A DNA stretch of 64,000 nucleotides from Spiribacter salilacus (GTDB lineage: Bacteria > Pseudomonadota > Gammaproteobacteria > Nitrococcales > Nitrococcaceae), in assembly GCF_009649225.1 (NCBI RefSeq), contig NZ_WJPP01000001.1, positions 434,001 through 498,000 of the forward strand, written 5' to 3'. Under the pieces are notes generated by a model, which was not told the origin of the DNA, did not search any database, and saw only the letters and a program-made list of their open reading frames with translations. Shown one piece after another: positions 62,758 through 64,000 of the stretch. The position numbers were made by a program, and so were the translations under genes. Every line of letters starts with the position of its first letter. The first letter of the stretch is position 1.

Positions 62758-63638
62758 AACCCCAAAACATTACCCTGCTTGATGGCGGCATGGGCCAGGA
62801 GCTGCGTCGCCGCAGCGCTCGCCCCGCCACCCCGCTTTGGTCAGCACAAGTCATGCTAGATGAACCGGAGTTAGTCGTTGCGGTGCATCGCGACTTTATT
62901 GGTGCCGGTGCAGCAGTCATCACCGCCAACACCTATGTAGCCACGCCGCCGCGCTTAGCCCGGGACGGTCAAGAAGCATGGCTCGAGCGCCTTCATACCG
63001 CCGCACTCGACGCCGCGCATCAAGCCTGCAAAGACAGCCCACATCCGGTGCAAATTGCCGGCTGCCTACCGCCGCTGGTTGCCAGCTACCACGCAGGGTT
63101 AGTGCCGGATGATGACACCTGCTTACGGGACTATCGCCGTTTAGTGGCCGCACAAGCGGCACGCGTTGATCTTTTTATTTGCGAAACGATGAGCCTGACA
63201 CGCGAGGCCATGGCCGCCACCCGCGCGGCTAAAGAAAGTGGCCTGCCGGTGTGGACGGCCTTTAGCGTTGATGATCAAAACGGCACTCACTTACGCTCAG
63301 GGGAATCGCTCGCACAAGCGGCTAATGCAGTTGTTGCTGCGGGTGCGGACGCCGTCCTCATTAATTGCTCCACGCCTGAAGCCGTGACCACTGCACTGAG
63401 CATGCTCGCCGAGCTAAACACGCCTTTTGGCGCCTATGCCAACGGCTTTGAAGCCGCCGCCAACCTTCCGGCCGGCGGTACCGTTGATGCGCTCAGCGCG
63501 CGTCAAGAGCTCACCCCCACCGCGTATGCTGATTATGCCGCACGCTGGGTTGCCCAAGGCGCCACCATTATTGGTGGCTGCTGTGAAATCGGCCCGCGGC
63601 ACATCGAAGCCATTAAGGAGCGACTGATCAAGTCGTAA
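62754..63638 (+). CDS. Homocysteine S-methyltransferase family protein
   Basis: 294 residues with DGGMGQELRRR start, the first zinc Cys in LINCSTPEA (about residue 204) and the pair in GGCCEIGP near the end. MmuM-like enzymes make methionine from homocysteine and S-methylmethionine. ATGA overlap with the phosphatase gene. Confidence 0.92.
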   Translation: MKPQNITLLDGGMGQELRRRSARPATPLWSAQVMLDEPELVVAVHRDFIGAGAAVITANTYVATPPRLARDGQEAWLERLHTAALDAAHQACKDSPHPVQIAGCLPPLVASYHAGLVPDDDTCLRDYRRLVAAQAARVDLFICETMSLTREAMAATRAAKESGLPVWTAFSVDDQNGTHLRSGESLAQAANAVVAAGADAVLINCSTPEAVTTALSMLAELNTPFGAYANGFEAAANLPAGGTVDALSARQELTPTAYADYAARWVAQGATIIGGCCEIGPRHIEAIKERLIKS

Positions 63639-64000
63639 TCGCCACCTTCAGTACGCCGTCACGCTGATGGGAGAAAAGATCATAGGCCTCAACAATGTCT
63701 TCCAGCGCGTAGCGGTGAGTAACCAGTGGGCCCAGATCAATGCGATCATGCGCGATGATGTTCATTAGCCGCCGCATTCGCTCCTTACCCCCGGGGCATA
63801 GGGAAGTCACGATTTTATGATCGCCCAAGCCCGCACAAAAAGCGCCCAGCGGAATGCTCAGGTCTTCGGAGTAAACGCCTAAGCTCGATAGGGTGCCCCC
63901 GGGTTTAAGCACACGTAATGCCGCCTCAAAGGTAGACTGCAGCCCCAGCGCCTCAATCGAGGCATCAACACCCCGGCCACCGGTAATTTTCAGAATCTCC
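63628..64000 (-). CDS. Zinc-type alcohol dehydrogenase, C-terminal part (runs off right edge)
   Basis: The last 123 codons or so of a medium-chain dehydrogenase: TGGRGVDASIEALG, ALRVLKPGGTLSSLGVY, and the C-terminal LVTHRYALEDIVEAYDLF. Nearest to NAD(P)-dependent secondary alcohol or formaldehyde-type dehydrogenases; the zinc-binding N-terminus is outside the window. Converges on the homocysteine methyltransferase gene with 11 bases of overlap. Confidence 0.88.
   Translation of the reverse strand, partial: EILKITGGRGVDASIEALGLQSTFEAALRVLKPGGTLSSLGVYSEDLSIPLGAFCAGLGDHKIVTSLCPGGKERMRRLMNIIAHDRIDLGPLVTHRYALEDIVEAYDLFSHQRDGVLKVAITT

Overview
This 64 kb window is chromosomal DNA of a gammaproteobacterium. 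The gene orders point there: trmJ-cysE-iscS-iscA-ndk-rlmN-pilW-rodZ-hisS-yfgM, queA-tgt-yajC-secD-secF, tig-clpP-clpX-lon-hupB-ppiD, yejABEF, and rnr-rlmB-rpsF-priB-rpsR-rplI-dnaB-alr-radA. PriB, RodZ, PilW and YfgM are typical of that class. The species cannot be named from the sequence alone. Genes are packed tightly: many neighbours share stop/start overlaps of 1 to 25 bases and no gene-free gap exceeds 300 bases. There are eleven tRNA genes, no rRNA, no CRISPR array, no recognisable prophage and no insertion sequence.

Layout. Positions 1-8.5 kb (minus strand) hold a housekeeping operon for rRNA/tRNA modification, Fe-S assembly, cysteine supply, pilus and cell-shape factors and HisRS. suhB (plus) and an LpxH-like phosphoesterase converge at 9.35 kb. 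At 10.2-15.6 kb lie the Sec accessory genes and the queuosine genes. A tRNA-Leu, a small entericidin-type lipoprotein, a paired sugar/phosphate-transferase cassette and two more tRNAs follow. At 17.4-25 kb a yejABEF peptide importer is translationally coupled to der and to a 191-residue orphan. fabI converges on ppiD, followed by the protein quality-control cluster (ppiD, tRNA-Asp, tRNA-Val, hupB, lon, clpX, clpP, tig, tRNA-Leu). At 34-40 kb lie a LysR regulator facing yceI-wrbA, a tRNA Lys-His-Pro operon, an RhlE-type helicase, a hipBA toxin-antitoxin pair and tRNA-Arg. At 39.8-50.5 kb lie folD, radA, alr, an intein-bearing dnaB, the ribosomal/primosomal operon, rlmB, rnr and tRNA-Leu. From 50.5 kb the genes are more accessory: copC-copD, a HAD phosphatase, a SulP transporter coupled to a universal stress protein, a soluble sugar dehydrogenase, a CPA2 antiporter, a probable outer-membrane barrel remnant, an Rpn nuclease, small conserved proteins, a beta-lactamase-fold hydrolase, a DMT permease, a histidine phosphatase, a homocysteine methyltransferase and a truncated alcohol dehydrogenase at the right edge.

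The points most worth attention are: (1) a 133-residue mini-intein with intact splicing residues inside DnaB; (2) an Rpn-family nuclease gene whose C-terminal coding part carries its own strong ribosome binding site and ATG, the layout expected for an intragenic antitoxin; (3) a degenerate IscU-like scaffold between iscS and iscA; (4) a hipBA operon with two exact 17-bp repeats over its promoter; (5) an rpsF leader whose hairpin resembles the S6:S18-binding element; and (6) a tRNA-Lys whose 3' end overlaps the antisense end of wrbA.
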